The notes under the pieces are model-generated. The model saw only the letters and a program-made list of their open reading frames with translations, was not told the DNA's origin and did no database searches. Of a DNA stretch of 64,000 bases, positions 20,363-31,447 are shown piece by piece. The position numbers were made by a program, and so were the translations under genes. The DNA comes from Burkholderiales bacterium (GTDB lineage Bacteria; Pseudomonadota; Gammaproteobacteria; Burkholderiales; Burkholderiaceae_C): NCBI GenBank assembly GCA_016192425.1, contig JACPUE010000004.1, positions 62,001 to 126,000 on the forward strand, given 5' to 3'. Each line of letters begins with the position of its first letter. Position 1 is the stretch's first letter.

Positions 20363-21396
20363 TTATGCTACTGAATTGATAGCTGCTTGCGCTTGTCCGT
20401 ATTGCGCTGCAAGCAGATTTCTTGCCGCAGTGGAGGGCGCGATGCGCCCCGCCGTCACGTCCTGCTGCATGCGGGGCAGCAGCGCGCGCACCTGCGGGTG
20501 CTGGTGGAAGGCCTGCTTGAGTCCGGCCTCGATGCGCTCCCACATCCAGGCCAGGGCCTGCTTTTCGCGCCGCAGGGCCAGGCGGCCGTTGGCGGCCTGG
20601 AGCTGGCGGTATTGCGTCACAAAGGCCCAGAAGGCGTCGATGCCCTGCCCTTGCAGCGCGCTGATCTGCACCACCTGCGGGTGCCACAGGGTCTGGTCGT
20701 GGAAGGCATGCTCAGGGTTGCCATGCTGGCTCAAGAGGCGCAGGCTGGATGCAATCTGCGCCTCGGCGCGCGTGGCAGCGGCCTTGTCGATGTCGGCCTT
20801 GTTGATGGCCACCAGGTCGGCGATCTCCATCACGCCCTTCTTGATGGCCTGCAGGTCGTCGCCCGCGTTGGGCAGCTGCAGCAGCACGAACATGTCGGTC
20901 ATGTTGGCCACGGCGGTTTCGCTCTGGCCCACGCCCACGGTCTCGACGATGACCACGTCGTAGCCCGCCGCCTCGCAGACCAGCATGGCCTCGCGCGTCT
21001 TCTCGGCCACGCCGCCCAGCGTGCCGCCGCTGGGGCTGGGGCGGATGTAGGCGCTCTCGTTCATCGAGAGGTGCTCCATGCGCGTCTTGTCGCCCAGGAT
21101 GGAACCGCCCGAAACGCTGCTCGACGGATCCACCGCCAGCACCGCCACCCGCAGCCCCTGCCCGATCAGGTACAGCCCCAGCGCCTCGATGAAGGTGCTC
21201 TTGCCCACCCCCGGCACGCCGCTGATGCCCAGCCGGAACGCCTTGCCCGTGTGCGGCAGCAGCGCGGTGAGCAATGCGTCGGCCTGCGCGCGGTGGTCCG
21301 CGCGGGTCGATTCGAGCAGCGTGATGGCCTTGGCCATGGCGCGGCGCTGCAGTGCAGCGCTGCCACGGACAATGCCATCGAGCAAGGCTTCAGGGC

Positions 21397-21400
<4 letters not shown>
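20363..21400 (-). CDS. meaB: Methylmalonyl-CoA mutase-associated GTPase MeaB
   Basis: A 345-residue G3E-type GTPase chaperone that loads and protects the adenosylcobalamin mutase. Walker A is GVPGVGKST (61-69); [28 protein letters not shown] and NKAD complete the GTPase set. The start overlaps the mutase stop (ATGA), giving fixed stoichiometry. The extreme C-terminus ([12 protein letters not shown]) is encoded by a dispersed repeat rather than family sequence, so the natural end has been replaced; this tail lies outside the GTPase core. Confidence 0.95.
20366..20421 (+). repeat. dispersed palindromic repeat, copy d (forms the 3' end of meaB)
   Basis: TGCTACTGAATTGATAGCTG at its start, then CTTGCGCTTG and CAAGCAGATTT. 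Read on the minus strand it encodes the last ~17 residues and stop of MeaB. Confidence 0.75.
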
Positions 21401-23565
<2,165 letters not shown>

Positions 23566-23635
23566 GGCGGGTGTTCTCCGGCGGTTGCGTTGCTCTGGGT
23601 ACAGGGTGTTCCCTGTGTAACGGCGAGTTTACATC

Positions 23636-23651
23636 ATTCATAATTATTCAT
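23636..23651. promoter_or_regulatory. 16-bp AT-rich motif shared with prpE promoter
   Basis: ATTCATAATTATTCAT lies between the mutase and gntR starts and is repeated base for base at 60507-60522 upstream of prpE. The centre ATAATTAT is a perfect palindrome. It is a good candidate operator for the GntR protein encoded next to it. On the minus strand TTGAAT and TAAACT boxes flank it. Confidence 0.7.
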
Positions 23652-23684
23652 TCAAAATATTGTTTGCAGCTTACAATCGCACCC

Positions 23685-24320
23685 ATGTCTGCCGTCACCC
23701 TCACCCCCCGCGCCCTGTACGAAGACGTGGCCGAGCTGCTGCGCCAGCGCATTTTTCGGCGCGAGCTGGAACCCGGCAGCTGGATCGACGAGCTCAAGAT
23801 TGCCGACGAACTGGGCATCAGCCGCACACCGCTGCGCGAGGCGCTCAAGGTGCTGGCCGCCGAGGGCCTGGTCACCATGAAGGTGCGCCGGGGCGCCTAT
23901 GTGACCGAGATGTCGGAAAAAGACCTGCGCGACGTGTACCACCTGCTCAGCCTGCTGGAGAGCGACGCCGCCGCCGTGGTGGCAGCCCAGGCCAGTGCGG
24001 CACAGCTGCAGTCCCTGCAGGCCCTGCACGACGAACTGGAAGCCGCCACCAACGAGCGCGACCGCTTTTTCGCCATCAACGAGCGCTTTCACATGCGTCT
24101 GCTGGAGCTGGCCGACAACCGCTGGCGCAGCCAGATGGTGGCCGACCTGCGCAAGGTCATGAAGCTCAACCGCCACAACTCGCTGCTCAAGCAGGGGCGT
24201 ATCGACGACTCGCTGCAAGAGCACCGCAGGCTGATGCAGGCCTTGTGCGCGCACGACGCCGAGGCCACGCGCCAGGCCATGCAAGACCATTTCCACCAGG
24301 GGCTGGAAGCCGCGGCATAA
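23685..24320 (+). CDS. GntR family (FCD) regulator, probable propionate-pathway regulator
   Basis: A 211-residue FadR-subfamily regulator: N-terminal winged helix (IADELGISRTPLREALKVLAAEGLV) and C-terminal FCD effector domain (LLESDAAAVVAAQ.., with N, H and H metal-ligand positions in NERFHMRL and EHRRLMQAL). The ATG at 23685 is 33 bp after the AT-rich motif. FCD regulators respond to organic acids or acyl-CoAs; divergent placement from methylmalonyl-CoA mutase suggests propionyl- or methylmalonyl-type ligands, which is inference. Confidence 0.85.
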   Translation: MSAVTLTPRALYEDVAELLRQRIFRRELEPGSWIDELKIADELGISRTPLREALKVLAAEGLVTMKVRRGAYVTEMSEKDLRDVYHLLSLLESDAAAVVAAQASAAQLQSLQALHDELEAATNERDRFFAINERFHMRLLELADNRWRSQMVADLRKVMKLNRHNSLLKQGRIDDSLQEHRRLMQALCAHDAEATRQAMQDHFHQGLEAAA

Positions 24321-24424
24321 CGCGCTGCAAGCCTCTGCGCGACAGGGCCATTGCGGCTGGAGCGCTATAGTTTCAGGGTTAACCCTGCGTCCGGTGCGGC
24401 TGCGCACCCTGCCCCCATCGCTCC

Positions 24425-26263
24425 ATGACGTCCCTTCCCCAAGCCCTTGCAGCGGTGCAGACGCTGCCCGCGTTGCTGGCCTTTCGCGCCGCCCAAACCC
24501 CTGATGCGCCCGCCTACCAGGCCTTTGATCCTGCCCGCCAAAGCTGGCAGACCCTGAGCTGGGCCCAGGCTGCGCAGCGCGTGCGGCAATGGAGCCAGGC
24601 GCTGGCCGCCATGGCACTGCCCCAGGGCGCGCGCATCGCCATCCTGCAGCCCAACGGGCTGGACGCCATGAGCATCGACCAGGCCACGCTGGCCTGCGGC
24701 CATGTGCCTGTGCCGCTGCACGCCATCGACAACCCCGGCAGCATTGCCTACATCCTGTCGGACTGCGAGGCTTCGGTGCTGGTGCTGGAGCGCGAGGAGC
24801 AGTGGGAGCGAATCCATGCCGTAGGCACCGATCTGCCGCACCTGCGCTGCGTGCTGGTCACCCAGCCTACGCAGGCCAGCGATCCGCAGGCCCCGGTGCC
24901 GCGCTGGACGCTTGCCGACTGGCTGGCACAGGGCGCCACCCATGTGCACCCGGTCACGCCGCCGCAGGCAGGCGACCTGGCCGCCATCGTCTATACCTCG
25001 GGCACCACGGGCAAGCCCAAGGGCGTGATGCTGACGCACGCCAACGTCATGGCCGACGTCAAGGCGGTGCTGCAGCGCGTCACGCCCACGGCGGACGATG
25101 TGTTTCTGTCCTTCCTGCCGCTGTCGCACACCTTTGAACGCACGGCGGGCTACTACCTGCCCATGGCGGCGGGGTGCTGCGTGGCCTATGCGCGCTCGGT
25201 GGCGCAGTTGTCCGAAGACCTGCGCACGGTGCGCCCCACGGTGCTGGTGTCGGTGCCGCGCATTTACGAACGCGTGCACGCCAAGGTGCTGGAGTCGCTG
25301 GCCCCCTCGCGCCTGCGCACCCAGCTGTTCGAGGCCGCCGTGGCCGTGGGCTGGCGGCGCTTTTGTGCCGCCCACGGGCTGCCCGCCCCCGGCGCCGACG
25401 ACGCCCGGGCCGCAGGCCTGTGGGCCGCCCTGCCCTGGCCGCTGCTGCAGCGCCTGGTGGCCAGGCCGCTGTTGGCGCAGTTTGGCGGACGTGTGCGCGT
25501 GGCCATCAGCGGGGGGGCGCCGCTGTCGGCCAGCATTGCGCGCTGTTTTCTGGGCCTGGGCCTGCCCGTGCTGCAAGGTTACGGCATGACCGAAACGGCG
25601 CCTGTGGTGGCCGTCAATGCGCTGGACGACAACCACCCCGCCAGCGTGGGCCGGGCGCTGCCGGGCGTGGAGGTGCGCATTGGCGAGAACCGCGAACTGC
25701 AGGTGCGCGGCCCCATCGTGATGCAGGGCTACTGGAAACGGCCCGAGGACACGGCGCGCATCCTCTCGGCCGACGGCTGGCTGGGCACGGGCGACCAGGC
25801 CGAGATTCTGGATGGGCGCATCCACATCCGGGGCCGCATCAAGGAAATCATCGTCACCTCCACCGGCGAGAAAGTCCCCCCGGCCGACCTGGAACTGGCC
25901 GTGACCTCCGACCCGCTGTTTGAACAGGCCTTTGTGGTGGGCGAGAACCTGCCCTTCATTGCCTGCGTGGCGGTGGTCCACCCCGAGGAATGGCAGCGCC
26001 TGGCGCACGGCCTGGGGCTGGACCCCAAGAACCCCGCCAGCCTGGCCCACCCCGCCGTGCAGCAAGAGGCGCTGGCCCGCATCGCACGGCACACGGCGGG
26101 TTTTGCGCGCTATGCCGTGCCCCGTGCGGTGCACCTGGTGACCGAGCCCTGGAGCATCGAGAACGGCATGATGACCCCCACGCTCAAGCTCAAGCGCGCC
26201 AACCTGCTGGCGCGCCATGCCGCCGCCATCGAGGCCATGTACCAGCGCCCTGGCGCACGCTGA
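24425..26263 (+). CDS. Long-chain-type acyl-CoA synthetase (AMP-forming)
   Basis: A 612-residue adenylate-forming ligase. The P-loop is YTSGTTGKPKGVMLTH; QGYGMTETAPV and GWLGTGDQAEILDGRIHIRGRIKEIIV are the A5/A7/A8 motifs, and TPTLKLKR near the C-terminus supplies the catalytic lysine. The architecture with an insertion around residues 285-360 matches long-chain FadD15-like enzymes rather than acetyl- or propionyl-CoA synthetases. It probably activates fatty acids to acyl-CoA. It is 104 bp downstream of gntR and might be coregulated. Confidence 0.88.
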   Translation: MTSLPQALAAVQTLPALLAFRAAQTPDAPAYQAFDPARQSWQTLSWAQAAQRVRQWSQALAAMALPQGARIAILQPNGLDAMSIDQATLACGHVPVPLHAIDNPGSIAYILSDCEASVLVLEREEQWERIHAVGTDLPHLRCVLVTQPTQASDPQAPVPRWTLADWLAQGATHVHPVTPPQAGDLAAIVYTSGTTGKPKGVMLTHANVMADVKAVLQRVTPTADDVFLSFLPLSHTFERTAGYYLPMAAGCCVAYARSVAQLSEDLRTVRPTVLVSVPRIYERVHAKVLESLAPSRLRTQLFEAAVAVGWRRFCAAHGLPAPGADDARAAGLWAALPWPLLQRLVARPLLAQFGGRVRVAISGGAPLSASIARCFLGLGLPVLQGYGMTETAPVVAVNALDDNHPASVGRALPGVEVRIGENRELQVRGPIVMQGYWKRPEDTARILSADGWLGTGDQAEILDGRIHIRGRIKEIIVTSTGEKVPPADLELAVTSDPLFEQAFVVGENLPFIACVAVVHPEEWQRLAHGLGLDPKNPASLAHPAVQQEALARIARHTAGFARYAVPRAVHLVTEPWSIENGMMTPTLKLKRANLLARHAAAIEAMYQRPGAR

Positions 26264-26378
26264 ACATTCGGCGCGTTGCGTGCAGCACGCTGCAGGCCTG
26301 AAAACAAGCGGAAACATCTGGCCGGATGCCTGCGCCTGCCCTATGCTATGGGCAGGTCAGCCATCCAACACCATCAGC

Positions 26379-27068
26379 ATGAAAACCGCAGACAACCCCG
26401 TCGTGTACGGCATCGAAGACATCCTCACCAGCCTGTGCAACTCGGTCACCCGGGTGCTGAACAAGGCCACGCAGAGCGAAATCCACTACTCCGGCATGGT
26501 GCAGCGCATCACGCGCACCTGCCTCAAGCCCGACATCGGCTGCTTTGTGCTGTTCGACGGCGGGTTCTCAGGCCTGGTCATCATCAACTTCTCGGCCCAG
26601 GCCGCCATGGAGCTGTATTCCAAGTACATGCTGCACATGGGCATGGCGCGTGAAGACCTGGCGGGCTCGTTCACCGCCGACGAGGTGGGCAACGTGATGG
26701 GCGAGCTCATGAACCAGGTGCTGGGCGACTTCACCAGCAAGGTGCACCGCGAGCTGCAAACCCACATCACCCAGAGCCAGCCCAAGATGATGGCGCTGAA
26801 CAAGCAGGTGCTGCTGAGCGTGGACGCCAACCTGGACCAGCCCGAGGCGCGGCGCGTGACGTTCTACACCGCGTCCAACCATTTGTTCTACCTGGAAATG
26901 GCGATCGACCGCACCGAGTTCATCAAGCTCTACGACTTTGCCCCCCAGGAAGCGCCCGATCCCGATGCCCTGATTGCGCAGGCCCACGAGCAAGGCGTGC
27001 AGGCTGCGCCCGCAGCACCGGCAGCGCCCAGCGACACAGACGACCTGCTCAAGTCGCTGGGCATGTAG
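26379..27068 (+). CDS. DUF3334 family protein
   Basis: A 229-residue cytoplasmic protein matching what I know of DUF3334: conserved LTSLCNSVTRVLNKA start, TCLKPDIGCFVLFDGGFSGL and ADEVGNVMGELMNQVLGDF. The alternating layout and ..GELMNQ.. motif recall CheX/CheC-type folds (inference). The C-terminus is an Ala/Pro linker ending in DDLLKSLGM. The start was placed at the ATG 26379 because upstream codons lack conserved character. Convergent with the dehydrogenase gene, with one base between stops. Confidence 0.7.
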   Translation: MKTADNPVVYGIEDILTSLCNSVTRVLNKATQSEIHYSGMVQRITRTCLKPDIGCFVLFDGGFSGLVIINFSAQAAMELYSKYMLHMGMAREDLAGSFTADEVGNVMGELMNQVLGDFTSKVHRELQTHITQSQPKMMALNKQVLLSVDANLDQPEARRVTFYTASNHLFYLEMAIDRTEFIKLYDFAPQEAPDPDALIAQAHEQGVQAAPAAPAAPSDTDDLLKSLGM

Positions 27069-27069
27069 C

Positions 27070-28182
27070 TCACACCGCGCAGGCCTCGACGCAGGTTTCG
27101 GGCTGCGCGGCGTATACGCTGCCAAAGCGGTTGGCCAGAAAATCTGCCAGCGCCACCTGTTCCTGCCCCACAAAGCCCTGCTGCGGCAGTTTGCCCTGGG
27201 CCACCAGGTCCAGCGCGGCGCAAATGCCTGCGGCCGTGGTGCGCTGGATGGCGCTCAGGCGGTGGCCCTGCACCTCGCAGCCCAGAATGCGCGAGGAGTG
27301 CGACTCCTGCACCAGGCGGCCGCCCTGCACCCCCGTGCTGCTGGCAAACACCACGATCACGTCCTGCTCCGTGGTGGGAATGGCGGCCTCGAAAATCTCC
27401 TTGAGCAGATCGCGCCGCTCGCGCAGGCGCAGGTCGTTGAGCAGGAGCTTCAGGATGGCGCAGTGCCCAGGGTAGCGGATGGACTTGTAGTCCACCTGCC
27501 GCGCACGGCCCGCCAGGGTTTCGGTCAGCGTGCCCAGGCCGCCCGAGGTGTTGAAGGCCTCGTACTCCACGCCGTCCAGCGCAAAGGTTTCCAGCCCTTC
27601 GAGCGCGGGCACGGTGGTCTTGGCGCCGTCCACGATGGCCTCGCAGGGGTTGCAGTATTCGTTGATCAGGCCCTCGGTGCTCCAGGTCAGGTTGTAGCGC
27701 AGCGCCCCTTGCGGGTAGCGCGGCAGCGCGCCCACGCGCATGCGCAGTTGGTGCAGCGCATCAAAGCGCCGCGCCAGGTCGTTGCCCACAATGCCGATGA
27801 AGCCCGGCGCCAGGCCGCACTGCGGCATCAGCACGCTGCGTGCTGCGTTGGCCAGCTCGCGGATGGCCTGGGTGCTTTGCACGTCCTCGGTCAGGTCAAA
27901 ATAATGCACCCCGGCGCGCGCGCACAGGGCGGCCACGCCCACGGCGCAGTGGAACGGCAGTGCGTTGAGTACGGCGTAGCGCCCTTCAATGGCGCGGGCC
28001 AGTGCGGCATCGTCGCCCGCAGTGCAGGTGGCTACGCCCAGCGCCGCCACGGCTTGCAGGCGCAGCGGGTCGCGGTCGGCCACCAGCACTTCGTAGTCGC
28101 CGCTGCGCGAAAGCAGCAGGGCCATGGCAAAGCCGATATGGCCTGCGCCCAGGATGGTGATGGAACGGCGGGGGGTGGTCAT
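27070..28182 (-). CDS. Saccharopine dehydrogenase-like NAD(P)-dependent oxidoreductase
   Basis: A 370-residue enzyme with an N-terminal Rossmann fold (ITILGAGHIGFAMALLL), the DLTEDV and QCGLAPGFIGIVGNDLAR motifs, and a saccharopine dehydrogenase C-terminal domain. Family members include lysine 6-dehydrogenase and carboxynorspermidine-type enzymes. The substrate cannot be fixed; the divergent Lrp/AsnC regulator suggests amino-acid catabolism such as lysine. GAGGAGA precedes the ATG. Confidence 0.82.
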   Translation of the reverse strand: MTTPRRSITILGAGHIGFAMALLLSRSGDYEVLVADRDPLRLQAVAALGVATCTAGDDAALARAIEGRYAVLNALPFHCAVGVAALCARAGVHYFDLTEDVQSTQAIRELANAARSVLMPQCGLAPGFIGIVGNDLARRFDALHQLRMRVGALPRYPQGALRYNLTWSTEGLINEYCNPCEAIVDGAKTTVPALEGLETFALDGVEYEAFNTSGGLGTLTETLAGRARQVDYKSIRYPGHCAILKLLLNDLRLRERRDLLKEIFEAAIPTTEQDVIVVFASSTGVQGGRLVQESHSSRILGCEVQGHRLSAIQRTTAAGICAALDLVAQGKLPQQGFVGQEQVALADFLANRFGSVYAAQPETCVEACAV

Positions 28183-28322
28183 GGTGTGTCTCCTCGGTTC
28201 TTGGGGTGGAGCTGTCGTGCAGCACCCTTGCATGCTAGGCGAGAGTAATGTCAATGTGTAGCGTGCAATGCGGCGAATACCGCTTTAATATGCGTCATTC
28301 CGACGAAACCACCCGACACACC

Positions 28323-28775
28323 ATGTACCCCACCCTGGACGAGACCGACCGCCAGCTCTTGAGCCTGCTGCAGGCCAATGCCCGCGAGAGCACAGCCACG
28401 CTGGCGCGGCGCCTGGGGCTGGCGCGCACCACCGTGGTTTCGCGTATTGCGCGGCTGGAACGCGATGGTGTGGTGGCAGGCTATGGCGTGCGCCTGGGCA
28501 CACGCATGGACCAGGCCACCGTGCGCGCCTGGTGCAGCCTGAGCGTGCTGCCGCAGTCCGCCCCCCAGGTGCTGCGCGCGTTGGCCGCCATGCCCGAGGT
28601 GGAGGAAGTTTCGGCCGTGAGCGGGCCGTTTGATTACCTGGCCTTTTTGCGCTGCCCCAGCCACGAACGGCTGGACGCCCTGCTCGACCAGATCGGCCAG
28701 ACCGATGGCGTGCACCGCACGCAAACAAGCATCGTGCTCAGCCGCAAGATCGATCGCCGTGGGGTGGTTGTTTAG
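28323..28775 (+). CDS. Lrp/AsnC family regulator
   Basis: A 150-residue feast/famine regulator: N-terminal HTH (LDETDRQLLSLLQANARESTATLA... LGLARTTVVSRIARLE, cited in parts) and a C-terminal RAM ligand domain with VSAVSGPFDYLAFLR. It is divergent from the saccharopine-dehydrogenase-like gene across a 140-bp gap containing AT-rich positions, so it probably controls that gene in response to an amino acid. Its 3' end runs into repeat copy e. Confidence 0.88.
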   Translation: MYPTLDETDRQLLSLLQANARESTATLARRLGLARTTVVSRIARLERDGVVAGYGVRLGTRMDQATVRAWCSLSVLPQSAPQVLRALAAMPEVEEVSAVSGPFDYLAFLRCPSHERLDALLDQIGQTDGVHRTQTSIVLSRKIDRRGVVV

Positions 28776-28827
28776 CTACCATATTGATAGCTGCTGGCGC
28801 TTATTGGATAAGCGCTAGGGGCAAATT
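28774..28827 (+). repeat. dispersed palindromic repeat, copy e
   Basis: Copy closest to consensus: TAGCTGCTGGCGCTTATTGG then ATAAGCGCTAGGGGCAAATT. The GGCGCTTA/TAAGCGC arms form a hairpin that lies between two convergent genes. Confidence 0.85.
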
Positions 28828-29421
28828 TCATTCAACATCAAACTGGTGTGCGTTCTTGCCCTGGATGGGAGCGTAGAACGCCTTGATGCGGGCCATGTCG
28901 GCTTCTACGTCGCCGGTGGGCTCGAACAGTGGCCCCAGGCCGCCCACCTTGCGGCCATAGTCCACAAACGCCAGCACGATGGGCACGCCCGCCTGCTGGG
29001 CGATGAAGTAAAAGCCCGTCTTCCAGTGCCGGGTGCGCCCGCGCGTGCCCTCGGGCGGAATGATGAGCTGCATGGGGCCCTCGGCCTCGCGCATGGCCTG
29101 GGCCGAACTGGCCACGAGGTTGTTGTTCTGGCTGCGGTTGACCGGAATTCCCCCCAGCCAGCGCATCAGCCCGCCGAATGGAGCCCGAAAAATGCTCTGC
29201 TTGCCCATCCAGTACACGCGCAGGTTCAGCACAAAGGCCAGCATCAGGGTGTAGGGCAGATCCCAGTTGCTGGTGTGCGGCGCGGCAATCAGCACGCTCT
29301 TGGCGGCCTGCGGGGGCAGGCAGCCCTCGACCTTCCAGCCGCCCAGCCGCAGCAAGCCCAGCGACAGGCCGCGCAGCAGGGTGTTGACGACAGGGGTATC
29401 AAAAATGGTGTGGTGGCGCAT
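28828..29421 (-). CDS. Lysophospholipid acyltransferase family protein
   Basis: A 197-residue PlsC-like acyltransferase. Motif I is HTSNWD (HX4D) and motif III PPEGTRGR; VNRSQNN matches the motif II region. It likely acylates a lysophospholipid or other glycerolipid at the inner membrane. Longer in-frame starts exist up to 29523, but MRHHTIFDTPVVNTLLR at 29421 matches the usual beginning of this subfamily. Confidence 0.85.
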   Translation of the reverse strand: MRHHTIFDTPVVNTLLRGLSLGLLRLGGWKVEGCLPPQAAKSVLIAAPHTSNWDLPYTLMLAFVLNLRVYWMGKQSIFRAPFGGLMRWLGGIPVNRSQNNNLVASSAQAMREAEGPMQLIIPPEGTRGRTRHWKTGFYFIAQQAGVPIVLAFVDYGRKVGGLGPLFEPTGDVEADMARIKAFYAPIQGKNAHQFDVE

Positions 29422-29524
29422 GGAAACAAAGGCTGTGCATGCACCAAGGGCGGTCTTGATACTTTTAGCAACAAATGCGCGCGAGTGTAGCAGCGCCTCC
29501 CCCATCCCGCTGACCGCGCCCACC

Positions 29525-29562
29525 CCAAAACAAAGCGCCGCAGGGCAAGCCCTTGCGGCGCT
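29525..29562 (-). terminator. rho-independent terminator after the ompA-like gene
   Basis: AGCGCCGCA (29534-29542) and TGCGGCGCT (29554-29562) with an inner GGGC/GCCC pair form a strong hairpin; on the minus strand it is followed by TTTGTTTT. Confidence 0.85.
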
Positions 29563-29610
29563 GCGGGCGGTGGATGCACCGCCAGTCTGACGCTTTGAAC
29601 GCCTTGGCGC

Positions 29611-30129
29611 TCAGGCCCCTGCGAGCACCACCTCGACACGGCGCGCTTCGGCGTTGCTGCCGCTGCCCTGGGTGGCTTCGGGCTTCTGGAGTTCGATGCT
29701 GCCTTCGGCCACGCCCAGGGACTGGAGGGCGCTGCGCACGGCCAGGGCGCGGTTCTTGGCCAGTTCGGCGTTCTGCGCGGCGTCGCCCGTGGCGTCGTGG
29801 AAGCCCGAGACCACGGCTTTCTGCCCTGCAGCCACGCCCTTGACGATGTCGGCCAGCGCTTCATTGGCGCCTGCGGCCAGGTCGGCCTTGCCGGTAGCGA
29901 AGTAGAACTTGACCACGCCGTCTTCCACGCGCACGCTTGCGCTGTCGTCCGCTACGGCCACAGCCGGTGCTGCCGGTGCCGCTGCAACGGCGTGGGCCTT
30001 GGCGCCGCCCATGCCGCGCTTGACCACCACCGTGCCCACCACGCTGGCCACCACCAGCGCAATCAGGACAAACACCAGACCCAGGGCAAAGCGCTGCTGG
30101 CTGTCATCATCGGAACTGCTGAACGACAT
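29611..30129 (-). CDS. OmpA-domain membrane-anchored protein
   Basis: A 172-residue protein with one N-terminal transmembrane helix (about 15-37), an Ala-rich linker and a C-terminal OmpA-like domain. The domain shows VKFYFATGKADLA, VSGFHDATGD and AELAKNRALAVRSAL, typical of peptidoglycan binding. The TM anchor rather than a cleaved signal suggests an inner-membrane protein reaching the cell wall. The ATG at 30129 has a GGAGTTTCCAAG-type site; the longer frame is not needed. Confidence 0.85.
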   Translation of the reverse strand: MSFSSSDDDSQQRFALGLVFVLIALVVASVVGTVVVKRGMGGAKAHAVAAAPAAPAVAVADDSASVRVEDGVVKFYFATGKADLAAGANEALADIVKGVAAGQKAVVSGFHDATGDAAQNAELAKNRALAVRSALQSLGVAEGSIELQKPEATQGSGSNAEARRVEVVLAGA

Positions 30130-30181
30130 CTTGGAAACTCCGTGAAAAAATTGAGGTAACCCCGCATTGTAAAACCGCGCC

Positions 30182-30796
30182 ATGACAGCCTTTGCACCCT
30201 CCACCCGCGACCCTGAACCCTTGCTGGAACACACCCTGCGCACCTGGGGCGGCCGGGGCGACCTGTGGGTGTTTGGCTATGCCTCACTGATCTGGCGGCC
30301 CGACTTTGACTACGCCGAACGCCGCGCCGCCAGGGTGCATGGCTGGCACCGCGCACTCAAGATGTGGAGCCACGTCAACCGGGGCACGCCGCAATGCCCC
30401 GGCCTGGTGTTCGGCATGCTGCCCGGCGGCAGTTGCCACGGGGTGGTGTTCCGCGTGCGCGAAGCCCAGGGCGAACCCGTGCTGCGCACCCTGTGGCTGC
30501 GCGAAATGCCCGTGGCCGTGTACGACCCGCGCTGGCTCCCCTGCCACACCCCGCAAGGGCCGGTGCAGGCGCTGGCATTCACACTATCGCGCCGCAGCCC
30601 GCACTACACGGGCACCCTGCCGGTGGAGCAGTACCGCCGCATCTTCGCCCAGGCCCAGGGCCGCTACGGCAGCACACGCGACTACGCCGTGGACACCTAC
30701 GAAGGCCTGCGCGCCGTAGGCATCCACGACCGCGCGCTCCAGCGCCTGATCGAAAGCGCCCAGGGCGACGCACCCACGGCACAATCGGGGGCATGA
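30182..30796 (+). CDS. ChaC-like gamma-glutamylcyclotransferase
   Basis: A 204-residue enzyme of the ChaC family, which degrades glutathione to 5-oxoproline and Cys-Gly. The substrate loop [15 protein letters not shown] is diagnostic; the catalytic Glu is expected in the LREMPVAVY region (Glu of LWLRE). The [10 protein letters not shown] and [18 protein letters not shown] parts also fit. Its stop overlaps the pdxH start (ATGA). Confidence 0.88.
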   Translation: MTAFAPSTRDPEPLLEHTLRTWGGRGDLWVFGYASLIWRPDFDYAERRAARVHGWHRALKMWSHVNRGTPQCPGLVFGMLPGGSCHGVVFRVREAQGEPVLRTLWLREMPVAVYDPRWLPCHTPQGPVQALAFTLSRRSPHYTGTLPVEQYRRIFAQAQGRYGSTRDYAVDTYEGLRAVGIHDRALQRLIESAQGDAPTAQSGA

Positions 30797-31440
30797 GCAG
30801 CCCCACCCCCTCCATCGCAGACCTGCGCAAAAGCTACGAACGCGCCGAACTCAACGAAGACGCCTCGCACGCCGACCCCATGCAACAGTTCGACCAGTGG
30901 CTCAAGGAAGCCCTGGCCGCCCAGATTCCCGAGCCCAACGCCATGACCGTGGCCACCGTGGGCAGCGACCTGCGCCCCAGCACACGCGTGGTGCTCATCA
31001 AGGGCTTCGATGCGCGCGGCATCGTCTGGTACACCAACTACGAAAGCCGCAAAGGCCGCCAGTTGGCGGGTAACCCCTACGCGGCGCTGCAGTTCCATTG
31101 GGTGGAGTTGGAGCGCGTGGTGCGCATCGAAGGCATTGTGGAAAAGGTGACCGAGGCCGAGAGCGACGAGTACTTCCATAGCCGCCCGCTCGACTCGCGC
31201 ATCGGCGCCTGGGCCAGCCCGCAAAGCCAGGTCATCTCAGGCCGCGGCGTACTGGTGGCCAACGCCGCCAGGTACGGTGCCCAGTTCATGCTGAACCCGC
31301 CACGCCCGCCGCACTGGGGCGGCTACCGCCTCAAGCCCGACCAGTGGGAATTTTGGCAAGGCCGCAAAAGCCGCCTGCACGACCGCCTGCACTACCGCCA
31401 GGAAGGCAGCGCTTGGGTGCGCGAGCGGCTGGCACCCTGA
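30793..31440 (+). CDS. pdxH: Pyridoxamine 5'-phosphate oxidase
   Basis: A 215-residue FMN enzyme making pyridoxal 5'-phosphate, of the same length as E. coli Pdx[25 protein letters not shown], cited in part as [11 protein letters not shown] and [12 protein letters not shown], and the C-terminal [20 protein letters not shown] are family hallmarks. It overlaps chaC by 4 bp and converges with the AEC transporter gene 7 bp on. Confidence 0.95.
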   Translation: MSSPTPSIADLRKSYERAELNEDASHADPMQQFDQWLKEALAAQIPEPNAMTVATVGSDLRPSTRVVLIKGFDARGIVWYTNYESRKGRQLAGNPYAALQFHWVELERVVRIEGIVEKVTEAESDEYFHSRPLDSRIGAWASPQSQVISGRGVLVANAARYGAQFMLNPPRPPHWGGYRLKPDQWEFWQGRKSRLHDRLHYRQEGSAWVRERLAP

Positions 31441-31447
31441 ACAGGCC

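Noticed and set aside
20328-20687. N-terminal extension of pccB by about 120 codons
   Set aside because: It overlaps meaB, lacks homology character, and the ATG at 20327 gives the usual PccB start.
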